Below are positions 1-8,553 of a stretch of DNA of 64,000 nucleotides, in pieces (within the stretch, counting starts at the first letter, position 1; every line of letters starts with the position of its first letter). The stretch is from an uncultured Alphaproteobacteria bacterium (GTDB taxonomy: Bacteria; Pseudomonadota; Alphaproteobacteria; JALCBB01), in the NCBI GenBank assembly GCA_958267355.1, contig OY279575.1, positions 229,726 to 293,725 on the forward strand. Direction: 5' to 3'. Under the pieces are notes generated by a model. The model saw only the letters and a program-made list of their open reading frames with translations, ran no database searches and was not told where the DNA came from. Position numbers and translations under genes: made by a program.

Positions 1-934
1 TGGGAAAGACAAAAGACCAAGCCACATCGCTTGTGCGTCCGTATAGCTCGCCGTTGATGAAATTCGCAACCCGCCCCAAAAATAAACCAACAGTGCAACC
101 CAGTGCTAGTAAATCCGTCAAAGCCAAAAATGGCACACCGCGTATCCACGCATATAAAGCCGCCGCAATCACCACACCCAACATACCACCATGGAATGAC
201 ATTCCACCCTGCCACAAAGCTAAACTATCCATTGGGTTGGCAAAATAGTATTCAGCGTTATAGGCAAGCACATAGCCAAGCCTGCCGCCGATTAGAATTC
301 CAAAAATAGACCAAGCCACAAATTCATCAATCGCCGCTGGCGGCACAAAGGTTAAGCGTCCATGCATTCTACGCGACTCGTTCGCCACAGACTTACGCCG
401 CGATTTTTGCGCACGGCTATCTTGCGCATCGGATGGGGTTTGCTCGCTCGTGTCGCCTTTGTCACGCTCGCGGGTGCGTAATCTTCCCTTCATCTCAGCT
501 TTTAAGGCTTCAGTGCGCTCCCGCTCTTCGTGGCCTGCTTTATGGCGATGACGCACCCGCGCCCGCCTGCCCGTGCGCCGCTGTGTACGCCGCCGCGTTT
601 CCCGCGCAATCCGTTGTGCCTTGCGCTTGCGCTCGCGCACCGCGTCTTGAGTCGCCTCGCCCACCGCGTCTTCGCTGTCAGCTTCTGCTTCGCCAACGCC
701 GACATGCGCCCACGATGGTCCACGCGCCCGCTTGTCGCGTTCAATTGTCCAATCGGTGATGGCTCCGTCTAAGCCGCCTGTTGCCGCCGCGTAAGAAATC
801 CGCCGCAAGAACCACCAAGCCCATAAGGCTCCAACCAGATACGCTAGGGCATACCAGCGAAACGCCAGCGGACCGAGCGAAAACGCCACAGGATCCACCA
901 ACGGATAGGGTAAGACTGCCAAAACCCACTGCAT
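1..934 (-). CDS. lgt: Prolipoprotein diacylglyceryl transferase Lgt, 3' end cut by window
   Basis: Lgt moves diacylglycerol from phosphatidylglycerol to the lipobox cysteine of prolipoproteins in the inner membrane. Translating the minus strand from the ATG at 934 gives 311 residues without a stop before the window edge. Recognisable Lgt parts are GGRLGYV (about residue 215), FHGGM (about 248) and the signature GRVANFINGELYGR near residue 287, followed by SDVAWSFVFP. The odd part is residues about 60-198: a very charged, Arg-rich stretch sits between the first membrane segment and the segment ending in GGRLGYV, where ordinary Lgt proteins have only a short loop. It stays in frame throughout, so it looks like a real insertion and not a frameshift. 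Identity is secure from the signature; the function of the insert is unknown. Confidence 0.93.
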   Translation of the reverse strand, partial: MQWVLAVLPYPLVDPVAFSLGPLAFRWYALAYLVGALWAWWFLRRISYAAATGGLDGAITDWTIERDKRARGPSWAHVGVGEAEADSEDAVGEATQDAVRERKRKAQRIARETRRRTQRRTGRRARVRHRHKAGHEERERTEALKAEMKGRLRTRERDKGDTSEQTPSDAQDSRAQKSRRKSVANESRRMHGRLTFVPPAAIDEFVAWSIFGILIGGRLGYVLAYNAEYYFANPMDSLALWQGGMSFHGGMLGVVIAAALYAWIRGVPFLALTDLLALGCTVGLFLGRVANFINGELYGRTSDVAWSFVFP

Positions 935-1481
935 CGTGTTGTTTAACTCCTAGAAGGCAAAATACGAGGGCAAGATACGAGGGCAAGATACGCCAAGACG
1001 CCAGCATAGCCCACAGACGCCTTTTATAGTCCCATAAAATACGCCTATAAAGCGGCTTTGCAATTGTCCGCAAACCTATCCCCCGTGCGGGGGGAGATAT
1101 TAGGTGCTGGGGGTATATCTGGCTCTAGAAAAGCTACTTTAAAATTGTCCTCAAACTTATAGGGGGGGGGTATGGGGGTTTTTACTAGGGGTACAGTTAG
1201 AGGGATAGAGTTAGGGGTACAGTTTGATGGATAGAGTTAGGGGGAGATATTAGGTGCTGGGGGTATATCTAGCTCTAGAAAAGTTGCTTTCAATTGTCCG
1301 CAAGCTATGTCTAGGGGGCGTAAGCCAGAAAAAAGACAATTTGCACCCCACGCCCGCCACTGCTATCTATCTACCATCTCACACGCGGAGTGCCCGCCAC
1401 AAACAAGTCGGCTGGGCGTTCCAGTCTGGAGCCACATCCAGCATCTCCGCGGAAGACCAACTGGAACTAGAGGAAAAGCCT
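935..1481. other. Intergenic region between lgt and rpsB with a duplicated leader module
   Basis: No convincing gene is seen in these 547 bases, which lie between divergent lgt and rpsB. An open frame runs upstream of rpsB from 1254, but its sequence is unlike ribosomal protein S2. The stretch holds a ~70-bp direct repeat (1089-1160 and 1240-1308), G-runs and three copies of an AATTGTCC motif (1062, 1143, 1292). The promoters of both flanking genes should lie here. Confidence 0.7.
1089..1308. repeat. Two-copy ~70-bp direct repeat upstream of rpsB
   Basis: Copies at 1089-1160 and 1240-1308 share a block with inverted arms AGATAT and ATATCT (1095-1100/1115-1120 and 1245-1250/1265-1270), then a GCTCTAGAAAAG stretch and AATTGTCC. 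The spacer between copies repeats TTAGGGGTACAGTT-like units. The inverted arms could bind a regulator of rpsB; this is inference from symmetry and duplication only. Confidence 0.75.
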
Positions 1482-2504
1482 ATGTCCGTTCCCAATGTCA
1501 GCCTGCGCCTGCTCATAGAAGCAGGAGCGCACTTCGGCCACACACCACGCCGTTGGAACCCAAAGATGGAAAAATACATCTTCGGCGTTCGTAATGGAGT
1601 CCATATCTTAGATTTAGAACAAAGCGTGCCGCTGTTTCGGAACGCAATAGAATTTCTGTCAGAAACCGCATCCAAAGGCGGAAGATTTCTTTTCGTCGGA
1701 ACCAAACCACAAGCCGCGCCCGCTGTCCGTGCCGCCGCCGAACAATCAGCCCAGTACTATGTCAATCACCGCTGGCTCGGCGGAATGCTTACCAACTGGA
1801 CTTCCGTATCCGCTTCGCTAAAGCTTCTGCAAGAACTCAACGAACGGCTAGAAACTTCCGCCGACGAGCTGGTTAAGAAAGAACAAGTACGCATGATCCG
1901 CAAACGCGACAAGCTTGAAAAAGCACTCGGCGGTATCGTCGGTATGGGCGGAATTCCCGACGCACTAATCGTCATTGACACAAATCGCGAGTCCATCGCC
2001 ATAGCCGAAGCCAAGCGGCTTTCCATTCCGATTGTCGCGCCCGTGGATAGCAATAGCGATCCTGACGATATTGACTATCCAATACCTGCCAATGACGATG
2101 CAACCCGTGCCATCCAGCTGTACTTAGACTTAATTAGTCAGGCAATCCTAGACGGAGTCGGCAAGCACCTGCAGACCGTCGCGCAAGTCGAAGGACAAGA
2201 CTTAGGAGCCGCCGCAGAAGTGTCTGCTACTTCCGCCATAGCAGGAAGCGAAATGGCAGGAAGTGAAATGGCAGGAAGTGAAATGGCAGGAAGTGAAATG
2301 GCTTCTGCTGAAGTTTCGGCTACGGAAACTTCTGCTACCGAAACGCCTACTACAGAAACACAAGCCACAGAAACGCAAGCCACAGAAACACAAGCCACAG
2401 AAATGCAAGCCACAGAAGCACAAGTAGCAGAGCCAGAGACGACTCCTGACACGGCTGAACCAACGGCGCACACCACCACGCCGACAACCGTGGAGTCAGT
2501 CTAA
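1482..2504 (+). CDS. rpsB: 30S ribosomal protein S2 with a repetitive C-terminal tail
   Basis: S2 is a small-subunit ribosomal protein. I chose the ATG at 1482 because the S2 sequence begins there (LLIEAGAHFGHTPRRWNPKM), with AGAGGA about ten bases upstream; the longer frame from 1254 adds 76 residues unlike S2. The core runs to about residue 245 and includes the family stretches HRWLGGMLTNW and GGIVGMGGIPDALIV. Residues 246-340 form an extra tail of pentapeptide-like repeats, AGSEM four times and then ATETQ-type units, acidic and threonine-rich, encoded by near-identical 15-bp DNA units. S2 is usually about 240-260 residues, so the tail is unusual. The stop overlaps the tsf start by one base (TAATG), which implies translational coupling. 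Confidence 0.95.
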   Translation: MSVPNVSLRLLIEAGAHFGHTPRRWNPKMEKYIFGVRNGVHILDLEQSVPLFRNAIEFLSETASKGGRFLFVGTKPQAAPAVRAAAEQSAQYYVNHRWLGGMLTNWTSVSASLKLLQELNERLETSADELVKKEQVRMIRKRDKLEKALGGIVGMGGIPDALIVIDTNRESIAIAEAKRLSIPIVAPVDSNSDPDDIDYPIPANDDATRAIQLYLDLISQAILDGVGKHLQTVAQVEGQDLGAAAEVSATSAIAGSEMAGSEMAGSEMAGSEMASAEVSATETSATETPTTETQATETQATETQATEMQATEAQVAEPETTPDTAEPTAHTTTPTTVESV

Positions 2505-3379
2505 TGACAGTAACCGCAGAACAGGTCAAAGAACTCCGCGCCCGTTCAGGGGCGGGAATGATGGCGTGCAAAAAAGCCTTGGCCGAATGCGATGGAGACT
2601 TAGAAACAGCACTAGACGCGTTGCGTAAAAGCGGTGAAGCTTCCGCCGCCAAAAAAGCAGGACGCGAAACCCGCGAAGGTGCCGTAGCCGTTGCTGTCAA
2701 TGGCAATGCAGGAGTCTTGGTTGAGCTCAACTGCGAAACCGATTTCGTAGCCCGCACAGAAGCTTTTTCTAAGCTCGCGCACAGCTTCGCAACAACAGCT
2801 TTAGACAAGGGAATTTCTTCGGTTGAAGCCTTGCTAGATGCAGAAGGGGAAAGCGGCAAGGTGTCCGAGCAGTTGGTAGCGGCAATCGCCGAACTAGGAG
2901 AAAACGCAAAAATTTCGCAAGTCGCCCATCTGAAAGCAGAAGACGGTGCAGTTACGGCTTATGTGCATAACAAGTATTCTGAGTCGGTTGGCAAAATCGG
3001 AGTGCTTGTCGCCCTGCAAGGAAGCAAAGACTCCGCAACAGACGAATTCGCCAAGATGCTGGCAATGCATGTCGCGGCGTCTGCTCCGCTTGCTCTAGAT
3101 GGGGACTCGCTTGCGGCTGAAATTGTAGCCCGCGAACGGAAAGTCCAAGAAGGTATTATCGCCGAGCAGGGTAAGCCTGCTGAAGTCGCAACAAAAATCC
3201 TAGAAGGCAAAATGCGCCGCTTCTACGAGCAGTCGTGTCTGCTAGACCAGCCTTGGGTACTAGAACCCAAACAGAAGGTCAAAGAAGCCCTAGCCGAAGC
3301 AGGTAGCGGTTTGTCTATTGTGGGCTTTGCCCGACTTGCACTCGGTGAAGGAGGAGAAAAACCATCCGCCACCGAATGA
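2504..3379 (+). CDS. tsf: Translation elongation factor Ts
   Basis: EF-Ts is the guanine nucleotide exchange factor for EF-Tu. The N-terminal UBA-like part (VKELRARSGAGMMACKKAL) and the exchange motif region (ETDFVARTEAF) are clear, and the C-terminal part contains LLDQPWVLEPKQKV, matching the family's QPFV-type ending. Length is 291 residues, normal for the family. It overlaps rpsB by one base, the usual rpsB-tsf pairing, and pyrH follows after 27 bases. No anomalies are seen. Confidence 0.97.
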   Translation: MTVTAEQVKELRARSGAGMMACKKALAECDGDLETALDALRKSGEASAAKKAGRETREGAVAVAVNGNAGVLVELNCETDFVARTEAFSKLAHSFATTALDKGISSVEALLDAEGESGKVSEQLVAAIAELGENAKISQVAHLKAEDGAVTAYVHNKYSESVGKIGVLVALQGSKDSATDEFAKMLAMHVAASAPLALDGDSLAAEIVARERKVQEGIIAEQGKPAEVATKILEGKMRRFYEQSCLLDQPWVLEPKQKVKEALAEAGSGLSIVGFARLALGEGGEKPSATE

Positions 3380-3406
3380 CTCTATCTCCGAACCGCAAAA
3401 CATCTT

Positions 3407-4480
3407 ATGGCAACGAAAAGACGCGCACGAAACCAGTCTGCTCCGAAGTCGGCAACGACTGAGCAAATCTTCAGCGGACAGTGGCAACGCTGTATGCTCA
3501 AGGTCTCGGGCGAAATGCTCGGCGGTCCACGCGGACAAGAACTACACGGACCCACGCTAAAACGCGTCGCCGAAAATATTCGTGCCGTGACAGGGCGGGG
3601 CAAGCAGGTTGCAGTTGTCGTTGGGGCAGGAAATCTAATCCGTGGCACCAAAGCCAAACGCGCGGGAATTGATCGTATCCTTGGTGATAACGCGGGTATG
3701 CTCGGGACAGCAATTAACGCCCTGGCAATTCAATCGCATCTGCGCACCCTTGGCGTTGAAACCCATGTGCAAGGCACTTTCGCCTTTGGCGGCTATGTAG
3801 AACCCTACAACCACGACCGTGCCAAAACACTTTTAGATGAAGGCAAGGTGGTGATCTTCGCGGGGGGTACAGGGAATCCATTTTTCTCTACGGATACAGC
3901 CGCAGTCTTGCGAGCCGCCGAGTTGGAGTGCGATTTAATCTTCAAAGCCACCAAGGTCAATGGTGTCTATGACGGAGATCCTGAACGCAACAAAAATGCC
4001 AAGCGGTTTGCTTCGGTGAATTTCAAGGATGCACTCCATCGTGACCTACAGGTAATGGATAGAGCCGCGTTTGCCTTGCTGATGACGACAGGGACTCCGT
4101 TGATTGTTTTCTCGTTGTTGGTTCAGGGGGGCTTTTCACGGGTTGCTGAAGGACAGGGCAATTTCACCCGTATCGCAGGAGACCAAAAGACTCTGTACGA
4201 CTCAGAAATAGAGACAGGAAGTACAGCGGCTTCTAAGAAGAAGACAGGCAAGAAGGTAAGTAAGAAGACAGGCAAGAAGACAAGTAAGAAAACAGGCAAG
4301 AAGGTAAGTAAGAAAACAGGCAAGAAGGCAAGTAAGAAAACAGGTAAGAAAGTAGCGAGCAGAAAAACAGCTCGCAAAGCCACGCGAAAAACAGGAAAGA
4401 AAAAAATCGCTAAAAAAGCTACGGGTAAAACGCCAGCGAAAAGAAAAGCCGCAAAAAGAAAGGCGACAAGAAGAAAATGA
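3407..4480 (+). CDS. pyrH: UMP kinase with a long lysine-rich, histone-like tail
   Basis: PyrH phosphorylates UMP to UDP in the cytoplasm. The amino acid kinase fold is clear: WQRCMLKVSGEML, VVVGAGNLIRG, GDNAGMLGTAINALA, GGTGNPFFSTDTAA and ATKVNGVYDGDP. The start at 3407 is favoured because the first conserved strand begins before the internal methionine at 3494. The enzyme core ends near residue 270. Residues about 277-357 form a Lys/Arg-rich tail made of TGKKVSKK-like repeats and then RKTARKATRK and similar, resembling histone H1 or TopA tails. Typical PyrH is about 240 residues. Bacterial UMP kinase is known to take part in transcriptional control in enterobacteria, so a nucleic-acid-binding role for the tail is possible but not shown. 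The last four bases overlap frr (ATGA). Confidence 0.95.
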   Translation: MATKRRARNQSAPKSATTEQIFSGQWQRCMLKVSGEMLGGPRGQELHGPTLKRVAENIRAVTGRGKQVAVVVGAGNLIRGTKAKRAGIDRILGDNAGMLGTAINALAIQSHLRTLGVETHVQGTFAFGGYVEPYNHDRAKTLLDEGKVVIFAGGTGNPFFSTDTAAVLRAAELECDLIFKATKVNGVYDGDPERNKNAKRFASVNFKDALHRDLQVMDRAAFALLMTTGTPLIVFSLLVQGGFSRVAEGQGNFTRIAGDQKTLYDSEIETGSTAASKKKTGKKVSKKTGKKTSKKTGKKVSKKTGKKASKKTGKKVASRKTARKATRKTGKKKIAKKATGKTPAKRKAAKRKATRRK

Positions 4481-5037
4481 GTGGCTACGACAAAGCCAAT
4501 CTGCAAGAGCGTATGGAGAAGGCACTGGAAGTCTTCCGCCGTGATCTCTCAGGCTTGCGGGCAGGACGAGCCAGCACAGCCCTGCTTGACCCCGTGCAGG
4601 TCTCTGCCTATGGCGGAGCAAAAATGCCTATCCAGCAGTTGGCGGGCTTGTCGGCTCCAGATCCGCGCACACTGGTGGTGCAGGTCTGGGATGCAGGTCA
4701 GGTAGAAGCGGTGGCGAAGGCTATTCGTGACTCCGACTTGGGGCTAAACCCCATGCCCGAAGGCGCAACCATTCGCATAACCATCCCGCCCCTAAGCCAA
4801 GAACGCCGCGAAGAACTGGTGAAGCTTGGCTCCAAATACGCCGAGCAAGCCCGCATCGCCGTGCGCAATGTACGCCGCGATGGCGTAGAAGCCCTACGCA
4901 AAGACGAGAAAGATAGCGCAATCGGTAAAGACGAACTGCGCAAGCTGTCTGCCGAAGTGCAAGAACTCACCGACTCGTTTGTTGGCAAGATTGATTCGCT
5001 CCTTGCTGAGAAGGAAAAGGATATAACTTCCGTCTGA
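4477..5037 (+). CDS. frr: Ribosome recycling factor
   Basis: RRF splits post-termination ribosomes together with EF-G. The protein is 186 residues, the standard length, with the family stretches LRAGRASTALLDPV, NPMPEGATIRITIPPLSQERREEL and AVRNVRRDG. It starts inside the end of pyrH (ATGA overlap) and its stop overlaps the uppS start by one base (TGATG), so it lies in a tightly coupled operon. No repetitive extension is present, in contrast to pyrH. Confidence 0.97.
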   Translation: MSGYDKANLQERMEKALEVFRRDLSGLRAGRASTALLDPVQVSAYGGAKMPIQQLAGLSAPDPRTLVVQVWDAGQVEAVAKAIRDSDLGLNPMPEGATIRITIPPLSQERREELVKLGSKYAEQARIAVRNVRRDGVEALRKDEKDSAIGKDELRKLSAEVQELTDSFVGKIDSLLAEKEKDITSV

Positions 5038-5789
5038 TGACCCGCCTGCCTTCCCGCTCTACCCTGCCGCGCAATCTGGCTGTCATCATGGACGGCAACG
5101 GGCGGTGGGCAAAAACCCGCGGACTATCACGCATGGAAGGCCATCGCCACGGCGTTGAAGCCACAAGACGACTCGTAGAAACCGTTGCGCAAGCGGGTAT
5201 TCCGTGGCTGACTTTGTTTTGCTTTTCGTCTGAAAACTGGTCGCGTCCGAGCGATGAAGTCTCGGGCTTATTTGAGTTGATGCGGCGGGGGCTCCACGGC
5301 GAAGTACCTGAACTGTTACGCAACCGCGTGCGGGTAAGAGTTATCGGCAAGCGCACAGGAATTCCCGCTGACCTGGTGGCAATGCTTGCCTCGGTAGAAA
5401 AACGCTCGGTCCATAACGATGGACTCTCGCTGGTCTTGGCTTTGAACTATGGCGGGAGAGCAGAAATTGTCCAAGCCGCGAAGAAGTGGCAAGAAGCCAT
5501 AGCCCGTGGAGACGAAGTGCCTGAAGATTTAGACGAAGAGCGGTTTCGCCAGTTTTTGCTTGCTCCTGATATTCCTGACCCTGATTTGCTGATCCGAACT
5601 GGCGGAGAGCACAGGCTTTCCAACTTTATGCTCTGGCAGCTTGCCTATACAGAAATGGTCTTTACGGATTGCCTGTGGCCAGACTTTCGCGAAAGCCACT
5701 TACAAGCCGCTCTGGACGCATATGCGGCTCGTGAGCGGCGATTCGGTGGTTTAGGGCATACAACCACCACCCAAGCCAAAGAAGGCTAA
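5037..5789 (+). CDS. uppS: Undecaprenyl diphosphate synthase (isoprenyl transferase)
   Basis: UppS is a cis-prenyltransferase that condenses isopentenyl diphosphate onto farnesyl diphosphate to give the C55 carrier for peptidoglycan and polysaccharide synthesis. Diagnostic motifs are AVIMDGNGRWA with the catalytic Asp, GHRHGVE, TLFCFSSENW and PDLLIRTGGEHRLSNFMLWQLAYTE. Length is 250 residues, normal. It is coupled to frr by a TGATG overlap. Its stop codon lies in the first unit of a short repeat array that fills the gap to cdsA. Confidence 0.97.
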   Translation: MTRLPSRSTLPRNLAVIMDGNGRWAKTRGLSRMEGHRHGVEATRRLVETVAQAGIPWLTLFCFSSENWSRPSDEVSGLFELMRRGLHGEVPELLRNRVRVRVIGKRTGIPADLVAMLASVEKRSVHNDGLSLVLALNYGGRAEIVQAAKKWQEAIARGDEVPEDLDEERFRQFLLAPDIPDPDLLIRTGGEHRLSNFMLWQLAYTEMVFTDCLWPDFRESHLQAALDAYAARERRFGGLGHTTTTQAKEG

Positions 5790-5850
5790 TACAGAGCGAA
5801 TACAGAGCGAATACGGGGCTAATACAGGGCGGTGAATACGGGGCGAATAG
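5786..5850. repeat. Post-stop 11-bp tandem repeat after uppS
   Basis: Units of the form GAATACAGAGC recur about five times with small changes. The first contains the uppS stop (GCTAATACAGAGC), so the array looks like a repeated copy of the gene's own end. It fills nearly the whole gap up to the GTG start of cdsA. Confidence 0.8.
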
Positions 5851-5851
5851 C

Positions 5852-7057
5852 GTGAGCGACAGGACAAGCGATAGAGACAGGGCAGGGGAAGACTCCACGG
5901 GTATTGATTCTGTGGGTAGGGATTCTGTGGGTAGGGATTCTGTGGGTAAAGACTCCACGGATGGTGACTCCGATAAGGTGTCGGTTAAGGTGGAAATTGT
6001 AGAAGACGAGTCAGGCGAGTCTTCTGCCCGCTCGCCTTTTTCGCGCTCGCCGTTTTATGGACGCGATCCGCGTGAAGTCTTTGCCACTTGGAAAGTCCAC
6101 TACGAAAAACACTTCCACGCGGGCAGGGCAGGGGCAGGTGCATCAGGCAATGACTCGCACAACGATTCAGCTAACGATTCACGCAAAGATTCACTGGCTG
6201 AAGATTTTCGCCATCGTGCCCGTAGCCTAGCCTTTCCGCTGGCTTGGACTCTGCTCTTCGTCTATCTCGGCGGATTTTTCTCTACCCTACTGGCAGTCAT
6301 CGCCGGCGGAATAGCCGCTTCCGAATGGCGGAGATTAATTCTTGTCCGCCGTGACCAAGAGCAAACAAGCGCATCAACTTTCTTTGGCGAGCCAGAAGAA
6401 CAGCTCATCACCGCAGGGGGCTTTTGGGTTTTCCTCTCGCTTTTGCTGGTGCCAATCTTCGCCACCAGTGGCATAGCCCTTGCCTTGGTCTGGCTTGTGG
6501 CAACGCTAGCCGCCGCGAGCATTGTTGAACGCAGAGTCCGTGTGCCTGCGCTTTCGGCTCGGCGTTTGTGGATTTTTGCTCTCGGAGCTTTTTACATCGG
6601 CTTGGCTCTGATTGCTTGGGTCTATCTACGCGGACTCACCGAACGCGGCGGGTTTGTCTTTTGGATTTTGCTTGTGGTCTGGGCAGGCGACTCCGCCGCT
6701 TGGCTTGGTGGCAAAAAGATTGGTGGGATAAAGCTTATGCCGAAGGTGAGTCCGTCTAAGACTTGGGCAGGAGCCATTAGCGGGCTTATCGGTTCGGTCT
6801 GCGTGGGTGTGGTGCTGGCTCCGTTTGCTCTTGGCTTGGAGAATAGCCTTGCCAATGCCGAACATTTTGCCATCTGGGCTTTGCTGACAGGAGTCGTCGC
6901 CCAGCTCGGCGACTTGGCAGAGTCCGCTGTCAAACGCTACGCCCGCGTCAAGGATAGCGGGCAGCTGTTAGCAGGGCACGGTGGCTTTCTAGACCGCACC
7001 GATAGTCTGCTGGCGGCTTTTGTCTTCTGGTTTCTTTTTACTCTGATTCTGTCTTGA
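5852..7057 (+). CDS. cdsA: Phosphatidate cytidylyltransferase with hydrophilic N-terminal extension
   Basis: CdsA makes CDP-diacylglycerol from phosphatidate and CTP at the inner membrane. The C-terminal signature is complete: SAVKRYARVKDSG followed by GHGGFLDRTDS, with SPSKTWAGAISG before it, and several membrane segments lie between residues about 125 and 395. The first 120 residues are not typical: they contain DSVGRDSVGRDSVGKDS repeats and NDSHNDSANDS-type stretches, acidic and serine-rich, likely a disordered cytoplasmic tail. CdsA is usually near 270 residues; this one is 401. The start is GTG at 5852, just behind a repeat array. A later start is possible, but the open frame continues unbroken and the repeats are coding-compatible. 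Confidence 0.92.
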   Translation: MSDRTSDRDRAGEDSTGIDSVGRDSVGRDSVGKDSTDGDSDKVSVKVEIVEDESGESSARSPFSRSPFYGRDPREVFATWKVHYEKHFHAGRAGAGASGNDSHNDSANDSRKDSLAEDFRHRARSLAFPLAWTLLFVYLGGFFSTLLAVIAGGIAASEWRRLILVRRDQEQTSASTFFGEPEEQLITAGGFWVFLSLLLVPIFATSGIALALVWLVATLAAASIVERRVRVPALSARRLWIFALGAFYIGLALIAWVYLRGLTERGGFVFWILLVVWAGDSAAWLGGKKIGGIKLMPKVSPSKTWAGAISGLIGSVCVGVVLAPFALGLENSLANAEHFAIWALLTGVVAQLGDLAESAVKRYARVKDSGQLLAGHGGFLDRTDSLLAAFVFWFLFTLILS

Positions 7058-7083
7058 GCCAATCAGAGCGGATTTTTCAGGCA

Positions 7084-8250
7084 ATGACTACTTCAGTCAC
7101 ACTTCTAGGAGCTACAGGCTCTATTGGGCGGCAAACGGCTGATATTGTCGCGGCGCATCCTGACGAGTTTTCTGTGGTGGCGGTGACGGCTCACCGTTCG
7201 TCTCAGAAGCTCGCTGAAGCGGCTTTACGCACCAAGGCGGGTTTTGCCGCTATTGCTGACGAATCGGCTTACAGGGGGCTACAGAAGGCTCTGAGTGGCA
7301 CTTCTATAGAATGTGCCGCTGGAGACCAAGCAGTCATAGAAGCCGCGTCCCGCCAAGCCGACAAGGTAGTGGCAGGAATTAGCGGCACAGCGGGGCTTGC
7401 CCCTACCTTGGCGGCTGTGGCTTCAGGGGCGAATATTCTGCTGGCGAACAAAGAAGCCTTAGTTGTGGCGGGGGAGTGGTTCAGGCGTGAAGTGGGTAAA
7501 TCTAAAGCCCGACTCCTGCCTGTAGATTCAGAACACAACGCGCTGTTTCGCCTGTTGGAGAAAATACCGCCAAGCCAAGTGGCAAAGCTTGTCCTTACGG
7601 CGAGCGGTGGGCCATTTCTGGGCTTTTCTGCTGATGCCTTGGAAAGTGTGACTCCCGAGCAAGCGTTAAAACATCCCATCTGGTCAATGGGACGCAAAAA
7701 CGCCATTGACTCAGCAACGCTCGCCAATAAGGGGCTAGAACTTATTGAAGCCCACTTTCTGTTTGATATGCCCGAAGACGCAATTGAAACTTGGATTCAC
7801 CCACAATCACTTCTACACGGAATGGTGATTTGCCACGATGGTACAAGCTTCGGACACTTTTCTCGTCCTGATATGAATCTATCGCTTGCCCATGCGCTGT
7901 TTTATTCTGACTCGGCTCCTGCATCAGAGCCGCTTTCGTTGCACGATCTGTCGCGTTGCGAGTTTTTAGAACCCGACACAGCGGCGTTTCCTGCCTTGCG
8001 GCTTGCCCGTTCGGCTTTGCGTTCTGGGGGTGCAGCTCCTGCGGTTTTCTCCATTGCCAACGAAATCGCCGTGGAAGCTTTCCTTGCCCAGCGGATAGGT
8101 TTCAACGCCATTCACCGCTTCATAGACCAAGCCATTGCCGCAAGTGGTGCGCAAGCGGCTCCGCAAGGGCTGGACGAAGTAGCTGCCCTGCAAGCCGAAA
8201 CCACACGCCTATTCGCGCAAAGCAATTCTCCCGCCCGTGGAATTGCCTAA
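7084..8250 (+). CDS. dxr: 1-deoxy-D-xylulose 5-phosphate reductoisomerase
   Basis: Dxr converts DXP to MEP with NADPH, the committed step of the non-mevalonate isoprenoid pathway, and so supplies UppS encoded just upstream. Motifs include the Rossmann start VTLLGATGSIGRQT, LLANKEALVVAG, the metal and substrate region PVDSEHNALF, TASGGPFLG, HPIWSMGRKNAIDSATLANK, and WIHPQSLLHGMV. I placed the start at the ATG at 7084, which gives the usual N-terminus; an in-frame TTG at 7054 overlaps the cdsA stop and would add ten residues. Length is 388 residues, normal. No unusual extension. Confidence 0.96.
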   Translation: MTTSVTLLGATGSIGRQTADIVAAHPDEFSVVAVTAHRSSQKLAEAALRTKAGFAAIADESAYRGLQKALSGTSIECAAGDQAVIEAASRQADKVVAGISGTAGLAPTLAAVASGANILLANKEALVVAGEWFRREVGKSKARLLPVDSEHNALFRLLEKIPPSQVAKLVLTASGGPFLGFSADALESVTPEQALKHPIWSMGRKNAIDSATLANKGLELIEAHFLFDMPEDAIETWIHPQSLLHGMVICHDGTSFGHFSRPDMNLSLAHALFYSDSAPASEPLSLHDLSRCEFLEPDTAAFPALRLARSALRSGGAAPAVFSIANEIAVEAFLAQRIGFNAIHRFIDQAIAASGAQAAPQGLDEVAALQAETTRLFAQSNSPARGIA

Positions 8251-8553
8251 CCCTAGCCCTATCAAAAGCCCCGTCAAAATTGTCCTCAAACGACTCCCCG
8301 TAATCAAGTCTATTCGTTTAGCCTGTCAATCCACTCCTTCAACTGGGGGGTAAATTCACCCCTTTCAATGGGGGGGTAAATTCCAACTATGGGTAAATTC
8401 CAACTGGGAGGTAAATTCACCCCTTATCAATAGGGGGTAAATTCCAACTGGGGGATAAATCCACCCCTTCAATCCAAACCGCCGAATTTTACAAATTGTC
8501 GCGGCTGACCGCGCAAAATTGCCGCTTCTTCTGGGAGGTGCTAAATTCCAATT
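8251..8553. repeat. Intergenic GGGGTAAATTC repeats between dxr and rseP
   Basis: The 303-bp gap carries no gene. From about 8337 to 8467 the motif GGGGTAAATTCACCCC, an imperfect palindrome centred on AATT, recurs in full or half copies joined by CAACTGGG or CAATAGGG. An AATTGTCC motif lies at 8279, and a CGCGGCTGACCGCG hairpin at 8499-8512. GGGAGG at 8532 is some distance ahead of the rseP start. The palindromic units could act as binding sites or hairpins; no function can be read from sequence. Confidence 0.75.

Noticed and set aside
433-759. 108-aa plus-strand frame
   Set aside because: Antisense to the Arg-rich part of lgt.
1254-1481. Extended N-terminus of rpsB from 1254
   Set aside because: The 76 extra residues are unlike S2 and overlap a duplicated non-coding leader; ATG 1482 has a ribosome site.
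2350-2859. 169-aa minus-strand frame
   Set aside because: Antisense to rpsB and tsf, both well supported.
4236-4480. Frameshift or separate histone-like gene at the end of pyrH
   Set aside because: The frame is continuous from the kinase core into the tail and ends at the frr overlap.
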